DNA of 64,000 bases from Sisyra terminalis. Taxonomy: Eukaryota > Arthropoda > Insecta > Neuroptera > Sisyridae. This document shows, in pieces, positions 48,281 through 60,608 of this stretch; the stretch's first letter is position 1; the number at the start of each line of letters is the position of its first letter. Location of the stretch: contig OY292275.1 of the NCBI GenBank assembly GCA_958496175.1, positions 60,589,701-60,653,700 of the forward strand, given 5' to 3'. Made by a program: the position numbers and the translations under genes. A model generated the notes under the pieces. The model was not told where the DNA came from. It did no database searches and saw only the letters and a program-made list of their open reading frames with translations.

Positions 48281-48929
48281 TCCTTTGACAAAATATCCCC
48301 AGAATCTCCAAAAATTCGTCAAAAAAAGGGACCAAATTTTTTTTTACTTTTTCAATTCTTTTAGTATCGATATCTCGTAAATTAAAGAGAAATCAAAAAA
48401 AAAAATATTCTTTCTTTTCGTTTTACATTGTCGAGATCTATAAGAATCAATTTTCAATCGTAGTCTTTGTAAATATTTTGTTGTCGGGATATTTTGTCAG
48501 GGTTTTTTTGTTTGTTTGATATCTTAGGGATGTTTTATCCCGGATATTTTGTCAGGGGATCAAATATGAATTTTGATCCCCCAATTTGGTAATGGGCTGT
48601 GTTTTGTTGCAAAATAACGTATAAACCGAGAATTTTGAGATATCTTAAAGAGATTGGTTAAGGATTGACGGGGTGGTATTATTATAAATCATAAGTCCCG
48701 GAGGGGACCGGAAATTCGCTGCCTTTTATTTTCGTCATTAATCCAAAAAAAAAAAAAAAAAAATAATAATAGGAAGTCAAATAGGAACCTTTACAATTTT
48801 AGGCCAATAGGCCGCCCCATTTCCATATGCCATCCGGAAAATGTCTCCCTCTCCGCAACCGCCACGCTATTTTACTGACTGTAATGAACTAAATTTGAAA
48901 CTATCTCTATAAATAGAAGATCCAAAGAT

Positions 48930-48978
48930 TCGTAGTTGACCACCGGTTGCTGGCTTGATAGTTTGAGAACCACTGGTT
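48930..48978 (-). mobile_element. hAT terminal fragment
   Basis: On the - strand the sequence reads GAACCAGTGGTTCTCAAACT, a typical hAT-type end. No matching second end. Confidence 0.45.
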
Positions 48979-49088
48979 CGATTTACTCTTCTTCCAATAC
49001 ATTTTATAATTTTAAACGGAAATTATTTTTCAGCAAATTATTTTATTAAAATAAAAAAAATAATTTTTATGTTAAAAACATTATAATT

Positions 49089-49909
49089 GGGTTTGTGATT
49101 TTTTTTTTTTTTGTGATAAATGGAAAGATCATATATAAGTTTTATAGCAAAAATATTTTTTTTTTTTCGCAATAATTTAAAAGTTAAATCAAAATAAAAA
49201 TTAATTTTTGAATCTAGTACCGAAAACACGCCGACAGCTCTCGAACAAACCCGAGCGCGTGTGACGTCATAATGTTAGTTGTCACTCATTGCAGGTGATA
49301 CAGAAATAATAAGTTCAGTGTTTTGATTGATTTAATTCTGTTGTGATAGTTAAATATTGAAATTTATATTGAGCATGTCGAACCTTAAAAGTTACTGTTC
49401 TTGTTTTGTACCATTATGTACGAATACTACAAAAACAACTCCTAACGAAATGTTTTTAAATGTTCCCCAAGATGGCAAACGTCGAAATAAATGGATTCAA
49501 GCAGTGCAGGAATATTATCAGACTTTGCCTTTATAAATCATTTATCACACATAGCTAATTGGAATCAACTAACGACTCGTTTTTTAGCAATAAATTTTCA
49601 ATATTATTGTCTAGTCACGTGTAATAGCTGTAAACGCTGTATTGTTATTAAATAGCTATAACATTATTACGTCACAACTATGGTGACCATTCATGGCGCG
49701 TTTATAGTCACGTGATTTTTTTTTAAATTTTATCAATTTTTAATCGTTTATAATTAATTGAAAAAAAATTTTTTTTAAGTTTTTTGTATTAAATATCAAT
49801 ATTATTAATAATAAAGTTTTAAAATACATGAAAAAAATCAATAATTTTTTTTTTTCAAATTCCCAATTTTGGGAAATATTATTAATTAAAACAATAAAAT
49901 TACGATTTT
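49089..49909 (+). mobile_element. Unclassified insertion carrying a THAP-domain exon fragment
   Basis: Sits exactly in the loop of the family E copy. The sequences around GCGTGTGACGTCATAATGTTA (about 49257) and TAACATTATTACGTCACAA (about 49660) are inverted copies flanking the THAP fragment, suggesting a non-autonomous inverted-repeat transposon. Exact ends and target duplication could not be fixed because of long A/T runs. Confidence 0.55.
49375..49536 (+). pseudogene. THAP-type zinc finger, N-terminal fragment (53 aa)
   Basis: ATG at 49375 opens MSNLKSYCSCFVPLCTNTTK, continuing TTPNEMFLNVPQDGKRRNKW and IQAVQ to a stop at 49534-49536. Cys10-x4-Cys15, the F-x-VP block and the Trp40 match the start of a C2CH THAP domain. 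The second Cys and His of the zinc site and the rest of any protein are absent. THAP domains are common in P-element-type transposases and in domesticated genes; this is a truncated remnant or captured first exon. Confidence 0.75.
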
Positions 49910-50374
49910 TTTTCATTTTAATGCAAATAACTTAGGACCTGCGGATAAGTTATAGGAAAAAAAGTGCTCCACAAAAAATGTCCTATAAAATTTTCTCATA
50001 AAATTGATGGTTGCGTCAAAGAATTGAAAAAATATTAAAATTTCTCTTTAGTTCAACTTTGACATCGAATAACTTTTGAAGGAATAAATATATCATTAAC
50101 TTGTACAACGACCTTTTTTGTAGATCGTTCAATTTTCTACAAGAATATACCTTGGTCATTCCGAAATATTGTCACCAACGTGAGCTATAAAATTCCAAAG
50201 TGCAAGAGAATAATGTTCCCATGTTATTTAAATGGAAAATCGAAATTTGCGATGCGGCATTTCTCAATATTAATATTAAGAGCTTAAACTGTCACAGGAT
50301 TTTTTTTGTCATTCCCAACAATATATTTGATATAATTAAGAAAAAAAATCATCATTTTTTTTGAATCAGTCTTA

Positions 50375-51594
50375 TATATATTTGCAATAAGCTTAATCAA
50401 TCTTTTCAAATTTTAAGTTATAATAACATACTTAATATATCTATGAAAGGTTTCTTAAGTCGTTTGTGATGTTTGTATTTGATAATTGGCAAAAATTTTC
50501 TCTAAAAAAATGTCAACAATTTCAATCAGAAAACCACTTAAGAAAATCGTTTTAAACTTGAATATAAATTCCACTGTAAACCAAATGGCTGTTCTATTTA
50601 ATAATTACATTTAAAGAGAGAGAAAGAACAATTTTAATTTCAATCAAATGCATTTTAGCAAGTGTGTGATTTTTTTTTGCGGTGAGATTTAGAATGTGAA
50701 ATTTTCGAGAGATGAAACACTTGAAGAATAAATAAAAAAAAAGACGGCAAGCATATATAGTACCTAAGTAGTGACTAACGAAGGTGTGGAGGCAATTTGA
50801 ATTCATGTAGGTCACTATATTCACTTTAGATAGATTGAGGAGATGTGTGGTGATGCGATTGAGTGACTGTAGGGCACCCGGCGATTGTAGCAAGACCCTT
50901 TGGCCATGTCAACCTGTTTCGTGGTACCTACCTACTTTCTTTACTTCTTTTCTGAAGCCAAAATTAGCTATAGGTATATATATATATATATATACTTACC
51001 CAATATTATGAGTACTCAATAAATTATCGATCGACCGGCCGCGTATTTCTTTCGTTTCCCTTTTTCTATTTCCTCAAATTCCCACTCTTCTCACGAAATT
51101 TCACCAAATTAATCAAAACAACAAGTGTCTTTTTTCGTTGCATTATTATCAAGTAGGCGGCTTAATCGTTTGGAATTTTTAAATTGCCCAATTTTACGAT
51201 AGTTTCGACAAAATTTAAACTTGGAAAACGTTTTTTTTTTTTATATTATCACGTATTGATCTATCAATCAATTTGGGCTTAAAATTGTTCGAAAATTTTT
51301 ATTGTAAAAAAATATGTAGGCATATATTGTATTTCCGGTAAAAATGGAAGAAATTTTCATTGAAATTGGGCCACAGTTTAAAAATCAATGTAGGTAACAA
51401 TAGTTTGTCAACAAAATTGATTTCAATTTGCTTGCAAACATTTTTCTAAAAAAAAAGGCCAATGAAAGTACGTTTTTTTTTTTTTGTATTGGTTCCCAAT
51501 TTTTATTCAAAACAAACAGGTGGTTGCATTTGTGCAACTCAAAAATACCGAATAAGTGCATAATTTTACGGCGATAAATGAAATTTTGTTACCA
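50375..51594. other. Unannotated stretch
   Basis: No gene supported. A TA microsatellite lies at about 50973-50992. Contains scattered homopolymer runs. Confidence 0.35.
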
Positions 51595-54500
51595 AATGCG
51601 AGCTCAAACAGCTCCTAGCTTCAGGTACCTGGAGGTTCTTAAGAACCTCATCCTCTGGAGTTTACAAGAATTTTCTTTGAAATCAGTCATTTAAGAGCTG
51701 TTTACAACTATAAGGTTTTTCATGTCCACCTGAAGGTAGACGTGGACATCATCTTCTTGGCTGTTTTCCGTTGCTCATTTTTTGCGTAAAATGAATACGA
51801 AAAATACACAAATTTTTGGAGCAAGATCCATGAAATTCTCCATCGTAGTTAGAGGAAGTCGTGGACGTCATCTTCTAGAGTTTTATCTTTTATCTAGATT
51901 TTTGTCTTCTCATATTGTGTAATCATTAGCATCAAACAACGGCAAAAAAGAGTGAAAACTTAGTTTTTGCACAAAATTTTTCGAAAAACTCCAGGAGATG
52001 ATGTCCATGTCATTCTCCAAGTGCGCTGAAAAATTAGGATAAACCTCACATTCTTCATCGAAGCTTCGAAAATCTTTCCTGTGTGTATTTTATATATAAT
52101 TTTGGTGTAAAACTCCAGAAGATGAGGTTCACCTCCATCTCCAGGTACGTCGGGAAACCTCTTTAACCTTATTTTCATAAGTAGTGATTCAAAAAATTCG
52201 TTAGTGTATTTAATTTACTCATTTTCTGAAAAAAAAAATGAAGGAAACTCCAGAAGATGATGTTCTAGCCTATCTCCAGGTACTTCAGGGAATCTCATAA
52301 ATCTTTTGTTCGCTCTCAGCGACTTTGAATACCCCATATTTGTGTTTTATGAACTAATTTTCTTTGAAATTGGAAAAAAAATTGTAGAAGATGACGTCCA
52401 CGTTTATCCCCAGGGATGTCGGATAATCTCATGAATCTTATGTTCGTAATCAGCGATTCAAAAAACCGTCCTGTGTGTTTTCTTTACTCATTTTCCGAAA
52501 AAATTGTACAAAACTCCAGAAGATGATGTCCACGTCTAGCTCCAGATACGATGGGAAATCTCGTGAATCTTTTATTCGTACTTAGCGACTTTTTAAACCC
52601 CAAATGCGGGTTTTTGACCTAGTTTTCTTTTCAATTGAAAGAAACTCGAGAAGATTCCCACCTATCCTTCCTCAGGTACATTGGGGAACTTGACAAAATT
52701 GATCTTACATTTACCTCTTTCCTCTATGATTTTCATACTCTTTTTCCTTAAGATTTACAAAGAAACTCCTAAAGATGAGGTCCACGTTTATCTCCAAGCA
52801 CGTCGGGGAACCTCATTAACTGTAATATTTTCTTTATGAAAACTTTAACAAAACCTTTCTATATATTTTTCCTATTCATTTTACTAAAAATTTGTGAACC
52901 AAGCTTGAGAAGATGATGTCCATGCCTATCTCCAAGTATATTAGAGAATCTAATTAACCTTACATTCATTGTTAGCGGTTTACAAAAACTTTTTTTTCAT
53001 GTTTTTCTCTCTCATTTTACGACATATTTGAACAAAACTCCAGAAGATGACTTCTCCATCTACCTCTAGGTATGTCGAGGATATTCCTGGGAATAGAATA
53101 AACCTGCGTTTCATCAGGAGCGACTTGAAAATGTACCCTTTGTGATTTTCGTGTTCTTTTTTTCTCGAGTTTTGAAAAATTCCAGATGATGATGTTCTCA
53201 CTTATCTCCAGGTACTATGCTGAACTGAATTAACCTCAAATTTATAATCAGCGATTCAAAAGGCCTTCCTGTATGTTTTCTTTATTAATTTTCCGACAAA
53301 ATTGTACTAAGCTCCTGAAGATGATGTTCACGACTATCTTCGGGTACGTCGAGGAACCTCATGAATGTTTTTGAAATCAGAAAAAATACTTTAGAATATG
53401 ACGTCCTCGTTTACCCACATGTACGTCAAAGATTTTCATGAATCTCATATTCGTAATCAGCGATTGGTGTGTGTTTTCCTTCTACTTATTTTTTTCCAAA
53501 ACTCCAGAAGATGGTGTCCACGTCGACCCCCAGATACGTTGAGAAATCCCATGAATCTTATATTCGTTATCAGCGACTTTGTAAACCCTATATACGTGTT
53601 TTTATCCTAGTTGCCCTTGCAATTGGACGAAAATCGAGAAGATGACCTGCTCACCTACATCCAGATATATTGGGGAACTTCTTAGAATGAAAGATAGGTT
53701 GATTTCCCATTTATCATCACCAACTTGAAAATTTATTTTGTATGGTTTTGGAAACGTCTTTGGCTCGAAATTTAAAAAAAAAAACTCCAGAAGATGAGGT
53801 CCATGCCTATCTCCAGGTATATCAGGGAATCTTATTTATCTTATACATTCATTGTTGGCGATTTAAAAAAAATCTTTTTGTTTTTCGTACTTATTTAACG
53901 AAAAACTTCAGAAGATGACGTCCACGTGTACCACCAGGTATGTCGAGAAACTTCTGAGAATAGAACAAATCTAAGTTTTGTCATCACCAAGTTGAAAATC
54001 TGTCCTGTTCGGATTTTCGATTTATTTTTTGTCCAAAATTTGAAAAACTCCAGAAGATGAGTTCCACATTTACCTCCAGGTACATTTGGGAATTTTTTCA
54101 ACTTTATATTCGTAATTAGGGGCTTAAAAAATTCCTCCATGTGTGTTTTTCTTTACTCATTTCACGAAAAATTCAAATAAAACTCCAGAAGATGATGTCC
54201 ACGACTGTCTCCAGATGTGTCGAGGAATCTTGTGAGTCTTCTAACTCCATATGTGTGTTTTTCGAACTCATTTTCTTTGTAATTGGAAAAACTCCAGAAG
54301 ATGACATCCCCGTCTGCCCCCAGATATATCTGGGAACTTCTGACAAATAGAATAAACCACACTTTTATTATAAGCGACTCGAAAATTTTTCCTGTATAAT
54401 TTTTGAGGTCAATTTGTTCGAAATTTGTTAGGTAACTCTTGAAGATGAGGTTCACGCCTATCTCCAGGTAGATCGGAGAACTTCATTAACCTTACATTCA

Positions 54501-54690
54501 TTGGTAGCGGCTTAAAAAAAATTTAGAAAAACTCTAGAAGATGATGTCCACGCTTACCTCCAGGTACGCTTTGCAGATTCTTTTTGGATTGAAAATCCCT
54601 GATTTCTAACTTATTACAACGAAAAGTCTGATAAATTCCAGAAGAAGAGGTTTCCCAACCTCCAGGTACATGGAGGAAGCCAACGACCCC
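51595..54690. repeat. Degenerate minisatellite-like array, about 25 units of ~126 bp, with an orientation switch
   Basis: Each unit holds CTCCAGAAGATGATGTCCAC, then TATCTCCAGGTACGTCGGG, then AACCTCATGAATCTTA and CAGCGA. I count 22 forward cores, for example at about 51990, 52112, 52250, 52515, 53037, 53504, 53783, 54048, 54183, 54292 and 54638. The cores at about 51645, 51745 and 51870 are in reverse orientation (GTGGACATCATCTTCT). Spacer sequences alternate loosely between CTTTACTCATTTTCCGA and GTTTTTGACCTAGTTTTCTT types. Runs of open frame on the - strand come from the repeat and are not convincing genes. Confidence 0.9.
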
Positions 54691-56810
54691 AAAAACTTCG
54701 ATTAATAAAATTTAGCCACTTTTATCCAATCGAAATTTTTTTTTAAAAATCAATAATAATTTTTTTTAACAAGAGTCGAATTTTTTTTTTTAATAATACT
54801 CTTTCCCTAATTTCCAACAATGAAAATTATTCTAAATGGTAATTTTCTTTATCTTATTCAAAGGAGTGTAGAGCAAAAGCTTTGTGAACCAACAAACGTT
54901 GAAAAATCCCTAATTGGTATGCAAGCTTTTGCCCAGCAGTGTACGCATGAAAAATTCTAAGCTAACTTTTCAAGTTCGGCGCATGAGCATTAAGCAAAAA
55001 AGCTCCACCACTCAAACGATGTGCATTAGCCTCACTAACAAAAACAATTGAACAGTTGTTTTTAGTGACAATACTTGGTGATATTTGTTCTTATAAAAAA
55101 AAAATATTTTATTTATAAATTATTAGTTACAAAAGTGTAAATAATTTTGAAAAAATTAATCGAAATTGTTGTCGACTATATTCCATAAGGAGGTATGTGT
55201 TGGTTATTAAATATTTTACGTTTTGGAAAGCGAAAGATTTAATTTCAGATATCTCCCATACTGTGTCTAGATACTCATTTGTTTGTTTCACAGGAGATTT
55301 GATTTATAATTTATTGATTTATTGGCAGAGACGGGAGAGATATATTTATTATTGTTATTATATTATGATTTGTGAACGTTTAATTACCTTACCTTACCAA
55401 ACCAAACCTTGAACCTGTCGTCTACATACAATCTTTGTTTTGTCCTTGTCTTTCTCATTAATTCCATATAGGCAAGCTGGTGTCCTTTTTCAATTAATGT
55501 CATTTGAATCAAATAATAGTTCGAAATTTAATTGACTAAAGTGGTGAAAATAAATTTCTTAAATATTCGTTTAGTGAATCACAAATATGTAAATGGCCGT
55601 CCCAAGTGAATAATTTATTGGAAATATTTTTTTTTTTTTTTTTTGGTATTGAAGTGCTTATATGAGTATGATGCGTCTCATTAGCATTCCATCGATGTTA
55701 GACTTGAAATATCAATGCGAAAATATTCGATGAAATATTTCGTCCGTTGAAAATTTACCAATAAAAAAAATTTATTCATTTTATTTTATTTTATTTTTTT
55801 CGATTGGGACAGAGAAAGTTAACTTTCGATCATTTGCACAGTTGCTGCAGGTTCAAATGTCATTTATCACTTATTTTTCTTTTATTGGAATTTGATATCA
55901 TTGAGTAGGCTTTGATACTTAATATAAGTATCATGGAGATTTCAATGCGGGAAAGAAAGTGTTAATCAAAAAAAAAAAAAAAGAGTGCTATAATATGACT
56001 TTTTGTTGATTGATTCGAAATGTATGTTCAATTTTTTTATTCTAAATTCAATTTGAAAAACAAAACATAAATGTGATTGGAAAAAGAAAATTGTTAGGTT
56101 AGTTTCCATTGTAATAGAAAGTAGGCGATTTTTACATTTATTGCTATTAGTCAATACGAATTCTTTTGTTTAAATGTTGGTTTTTTCAACTTTTTCAATA
56201 TCTGAAAAGCAATAAAAAAAAATTGAAAGTCTTCAGATTTAAATATTTTTTTGTCTTTATTGTTAATTGACTAATATTTTTTGGAGACCATTATAACACT
56301 TGTAGATATAGAAAAAAGACAACAACAATCAATGGTCACCTGTTAATTTAACATACTCAAATCTCAGCTTGCTTCGACTCCAAAATTTTATAATTTATCG
56401 CCGTTATATAGCCTCCTAAGATCTCTAGCGACTCAAGGGTCAATAGAATTTTAGTTTTACTCCAACCCTGTAGTAGAAAATTTGTATTATCTATAAGATT
56501 ACAAGAAAATTTATCAAAAAATTCAAAATTACCACTAATTAATTAAATTATTGATGCATCAATATGAAATTCTTTGGCTATCTTGAATTAGTTTTGATAG
56601 ATTAAAAGCTCATTACAAAATGAAGGTCCACTATTCAATGCTATAGTGATAATTAGGTAATGTTTTTTGATCTAGTGTACTATGGTTTCTATTGTACATA
56701 TTATGGAATGAAAGATAATAAGCTGAATTTTTGTATGTACTTTTGTTTTGGTGTTATAACAGTGGTTTCAAAACTTTCATAAAATTTCGTGTTTACCAAA
56801 AACATCAGTA
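54691..56810. other. Unannotated stretch
   Basis: Homopolymer runs near 55629 and 55969. 54890-55060 is less AT-rich (AAGTTCGGCGCATGAGCATT) but has no supportable exon. No element ends recognised. Confidence 0.3.
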
Positions 56811-58141
56811 TTTTGTGATTATCTCGGTTTCTATTGCTTTAGTGATGTTAATATCTATTATAGAGCATTAAATTTGCAATAATTTTTATGTGAAACATTT
56901 TTCGCAGCGCTTAGCCGTGCATCTTATAATGCAAACTTAACCGAAAAAATTTGAATACTATCATCAATTTTGAATAGATTAAATATCCAGGAACCTTTAT
57001 TTCAAATTTAATGTTTTTAAAATTTTTGATTGTTTGTCTTCTTATAACAAAAGAATGAATCAGCTGAATTTGATGAAAATTGGTATTAAGATACCAAACA
57101 ATGTTCCACTCACTATAGGCTATAGATCATTACTTAAAAACAATAAGGAAATGTATCCCGTTCGTAAATTTTGAAATATCAAGTTTCCTGAAGCTTTAAA
57201 TCGGAGGATAATTCGATCATATTGGATATACTCAATTCATCAAGTTTACTCTCGAATTTTTATCGCCATTATTTTTTTCGAATTAACTAATATTCTTTTG
57301 GAATCTTTATCGAATTAACTAATATTCTATCGACAAGTAATGGTTTTTTCTTCTTAATCGCCATTTTCTGGACATATGAGTATTTCTGTTTTATTGCCAT
57401 CATATCGGTTATTCACTGATCACAAGCTAAAGTACAGAAATTATAATGATTAAATAGAGTATTACCGAAGTAATTCATTGGGACTTGATGATAAGATTCG
57501 TACCAATGGCTTCCGGAATCTATTTTTGGACCATCCAACCCCATTCCGGGAGTTTTTAATCATATTCTATCCATTTTTGAACTTGGTAATAAACATGGCT
57601 TATATACTGATGGGTTGCTCCACTTGTCGATGGATAATTTGATAACTGGATTGATCTATGAAAATTTGTAAATTTAATGAACTGATTATTAATCTAGGAA
57701 TGAGTTTGCTTGTCTCAAAATGAATTTTGCAAAATGATTTTTTTTTCATCCCTTAGTTTTACGTAGGGGATACCTTCCCTTATAAGTGTTACAATATGAT
57801 ATATAGTCTATAGTGAGAGGAATATTGTTTTATATTTTTCTTACCAAATTTTATAAAAATCGGTTGTTTGGTTCTTTAGATATAAGAAGACATACAGACC
57901 AAGAAAAATTTTAAAAACGTTAAATTTGACAAAAAGGTATCTTGATACTTAATATAATATGATGATTGATTTAATATGTATCTTGATACTTATATGGCTG
58001 AGCGCTGCGCGCTCAAAAGGATTCAGCGCATGTAAAAATGTTTCGTATACAAATTGTTGCAAATTTTATGATCTAAAATTTTTATAATAGATATGAACTT
58101 CACTGGAGCCAAAGAAACAAAGATAATCGTGAAATACTGAT
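56811..58141. repeat. Inverted repeat (arms about 330-360 bp) containing Helitron-like sequence
   Basis: The left arm starts near AACATCAGTATTTTGTGATT and includes TTTTTCGCAGCGC and GAATTTGATGAAAATTGGTA. The right arm ends near AATCGTGAAATACTGATT and includes GAGCGCTGCGCGC and CTATAGTGAGAGGAATATTG. Part of each arm resembles the region following CTGTCTGTCTG in the 14.1-kb Helitron (AATTTAATGAAATTTGGTAT). Probably two head-to-head Helitron-type copies. Confidence 0.65.
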
Positions 58142-58927
58142 TTCTTTTATTTTTAAGACAACTTTTATAACGCCAAATTGAAGGTATAGCCTATATAAAA
58201 AAATTCTTCTTATTATATTTCATTCCAAGATAGACTCTTTTTTTATGCTAAAATTACTAAAGCACAAGTAGGCTATGTGTGATATATATAAGTAGGCTTG
58301 GGAATTCGTATTTTATGTTCCTTAGAAGACTAGATACATATGGAAACATTTTCTGTCAAGTATTGATCATATTTAGTACATAAAGCAAACATTTTTCATT
58401 TGTTTCCAATATAGATATTGATAAATGTTGTGTAAAGATCGAAGGCGATAATAATGCTGAGTTGTATGAAGTGATGGCGATGGCGATAAAGACGTAGAGG
58501 ATATTGCAAAAGGGATTTATATATTTTATAACAGAGGACACAATGCAGACATTCGCACATCGGCGGTCGCTCACCTCTTCCTCAACCAAAAAGAAAAGAA
58601 AAGAAAAAAACAAATGAAAGACTCAAATCAAGTTTGAATTTTTGGTTGTTTTTCTCTCAACTGGTTTTTGTTTTTTTCGTTTCTTTTTTGTTTTTTCAAA
58701 GCTTAAATTGGAGCTTTCGAAAAGTAAATGTGCTACATTTAACAATAAGAAAGTGCGTATGTATCGCAGTATATAGTAGGCTTATATCACTATACAGAAA
58801 GTTGTTCGATATCATCCATTTTTTTTTTTCATTTGTTTTTTTTGTGGGAGCCCTTGGGCTCTTCCGTCTTTTTTCGATTATTTATTCATAACCGGTTGAA
58901 GACGTTAAGGTTAAGACCAACCGGTTT

Positions 58928-58958
<31 letters not shown>

Positions 58959-60178
58959 CTATATATATATATATATATTAAATCGTTTAATAATTCGCGG
59001 TCACTTGCACTTGTCTGAAGCAAAGTCTGAACGATAAATGATTCGATCGTTTCTCCAAATCGGTCCTTCGAAAAAAAAAAAAAAAAAAAAAAAAAAACCG
59101 GCACTCGCTTTTCGAAATCGACCGACTGTGACGTTGGACCTCATACTTGGTTTTTTTAATTATAAAATTATAATTAAATGCCTATATGTCTCTTTTATCA
59201 GCCTAGTAGATAGTTGGCTGTGATCATTTTTCAATGGCTACTTGGACTCAATAGTTTGATAATTTATTGCGCCAACTTCGATTTAAATATTGTACGACAA
59301 AGTCAAGAAATGTAATATTAATCAAATCTTTGATAATAAAGCTTACTTAAGAATCTTAAGAAAATGTTCACTATTATAGAGGATGGAAAAGAAAATTTCA
59401 ACGGAAATAATTAATTAATGATTATTTCATTTGGGATCATCTGCTTTATATAAAGGGTCAAATCTTAAATGTATTTTTTTTCCATTCTTTTTGTATTAAG
59501 TTCCGTATTATTAATTATATATGAGAATATTGTATAAGGCAGACACTTCAATTACTATCGTTATAGTTTCAATTGGAAAACGGCTACATATAAAGCCTAT
59601 GATTTACAAACGTAAAGACGAACGTTACTTGTACATGAATCGCTGTTTTAATATTATTACATAAAATGTGAAATCATATTATTATCGTTTTAATTTTCTT
59701 TCTGTTACAATTCACGTAGATAATTTCTGGGCAATTTTTTTTCTTTAATGTTTATGGCCAACCGTACAACTGTACGGCAAATTATTGTGGGAGAAAAACG
59801 TATAAACTGTAAATGTACGGTTAGAAAATTATTTATTATTCTTAATCCTCCATTTCAATATTTTAAACTTTAAAAGATTCAATATTTTTATTTATAACAT
59901 TTCGATCAAGTGATCAAAATGGGAGTGTTTCCGATTGATCTGGAACCAATCAAATTGCTTTCCCAAATACGGCCATTTTGTGTGGCTAACCAATTAGAAG
60001 GAAGGAACTTCCAAAATTGAAATAGACGGCTATGATAGTACATAAAAACCGTATAGAATCATATTATTTTAATTTTTTAACCAAAAAATAGCTAATCAAT
60101 GTTAAATATTTGCAAATATTTTCATATTAATCATTCTTAATGACTAAACCAACATTTACTTATTGCCGACCAATAATT
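58142..60178. other. Unannotated stretch with microsatellites
   Basis: TA/TATC repeats at about 58931-58978, an A27 run at 59071-59097, and a short inverted repeat AACCGGTT at about 58891-58929. No gene supported. Confidence 0.45.
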
Positions 60179-60228
60179 TTTGTCGTTGAAATTTTTAAAA
60201 TTTAAATATTTGTGCATTCATTTCCAAG

Positions 60229-60380
60229 TGGAATTCCGCGAATTGAGACAACGGGCGGCCGAGTCTGCGATGCACTTGTGCAAATATGAAATCGGCTGCA
60301 CAAAAGTGCAGCTGTCACACGATCCACAATCGATCGCATCGTTGCTGACTGGACCAAAAAAAAAACAAAAAAAAAATTAA
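60229..60380 (+). CDS. Candidate terminal exon, unrecognised protein
   Basis: After TTCATTTCCAAG the composition shifts abruptly to about 50% GC and reads EFRELRQRAAESAMHLCKYE, then IGCTKVQLSHDPQSIASLLT, GP, a Lys-rich run and a stop at 60378. Codon use looks genuinely coding, unlike the flanks. The segment is helical with two Cys. It could be the last exon of a gene on the + strand whose earlier exons lie left, or a retrocopy fragment, since the frame runs into a long A-rich tract. I do not recognise the family. Confidence 0.45.
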
Positions 60381-60392
60381 TTCCGTACAAAA

Positions 60393-60608
60393 GTGGCACC
60401 AAACTCCGACCCAATCCTATACCATTTGCCTGGCCTTTTATTCGACTCTGAAACCCATAATTATTTAGTCGTTATGCAACTCGTATTTCCAGAATTTCAT
60501 GTCTGCCATTTGGTCCACGATTTGTGGCGATTTGAGGACAAAGATGAAAATTTTCAAGTCGACATATTTGTGTGCCAAGTAGGCGAAGTTGAGGGTATTT
60601 GCATTTGA
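60393..60608 (+). CDS. Candidate ORF following the 60.2-kb exon, 71 aa
   Basis: Begins at an ATG-less coding-like stretch that includes SDPILYHLPGLLFDSETHNY and later HLVHDLWRFEDKDENFQVDI; stop at 60606. Composition is intermediate between the exon to its left and the AT-rich surroundings. It may be 3' UTR, a further exon or chance. No recognised domain. Confidence 0.25.
   Translation: MAPNSDPILYHLPGLLFDSETHNYLVVMQLVFPEFHVCHLVHDLWRFEDKDENFQVDIFVCQVGEVEGICI

Larger units (their letters stand above)
46938..48877. mobile_element. Probable DNA transposon, CAGTAGTGTAGC...GCTATTTTACTG ends
   Basis: Left CAGTAGTGTAGCATGGGTGA and a GGGGCGGCCTA block pair with right TAGGCCGCCCC and CCACGCTATTTTACTG, an inverted arrangement about 1.9 kb apart. 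The ends resemble hAT termini. No matching target duplication was found, so it may be two ends of a compound or decayed element. Contains a family E fragment and other repeats. Confidence 0.6.
49028..50374. mobile_element. Fold-back family E copy lacking the left arm, interrupted in its loop
   Basis: 49028-49088 matches the central loop (TAATTTTTATGTTAAAAAC). From about 49910 the complete right arm follows (ATGCAAATAACTTAGGACCT ... TTTGAATCAGTCT near 50372). The left arm and left terminus are missing. An unrelated segment with a THAP fragment separates the two parts. Confidence 0.8.

Noticed and set aside
46938..48877. A complete hAT transposon with target duplication
   Set aside because: The ends look inverted, but flanking octamers (TCGGCCAA and ACTGTAAT) do not match and no transposase is visible, so it is reported only as a probable element.
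53895..54140. ORFs on the - strand in the 51.6-54.7 kb array (for example with VPGGKCGTHLLEFF)
   Set aside because: They follow the tandem unit and change frame between units, as expected for a non-coding repeat.
58931..58978. TA-rich run as a TATA promoter
   Set aside because: It is a TA/TATC microsatellite with no downstream gene.
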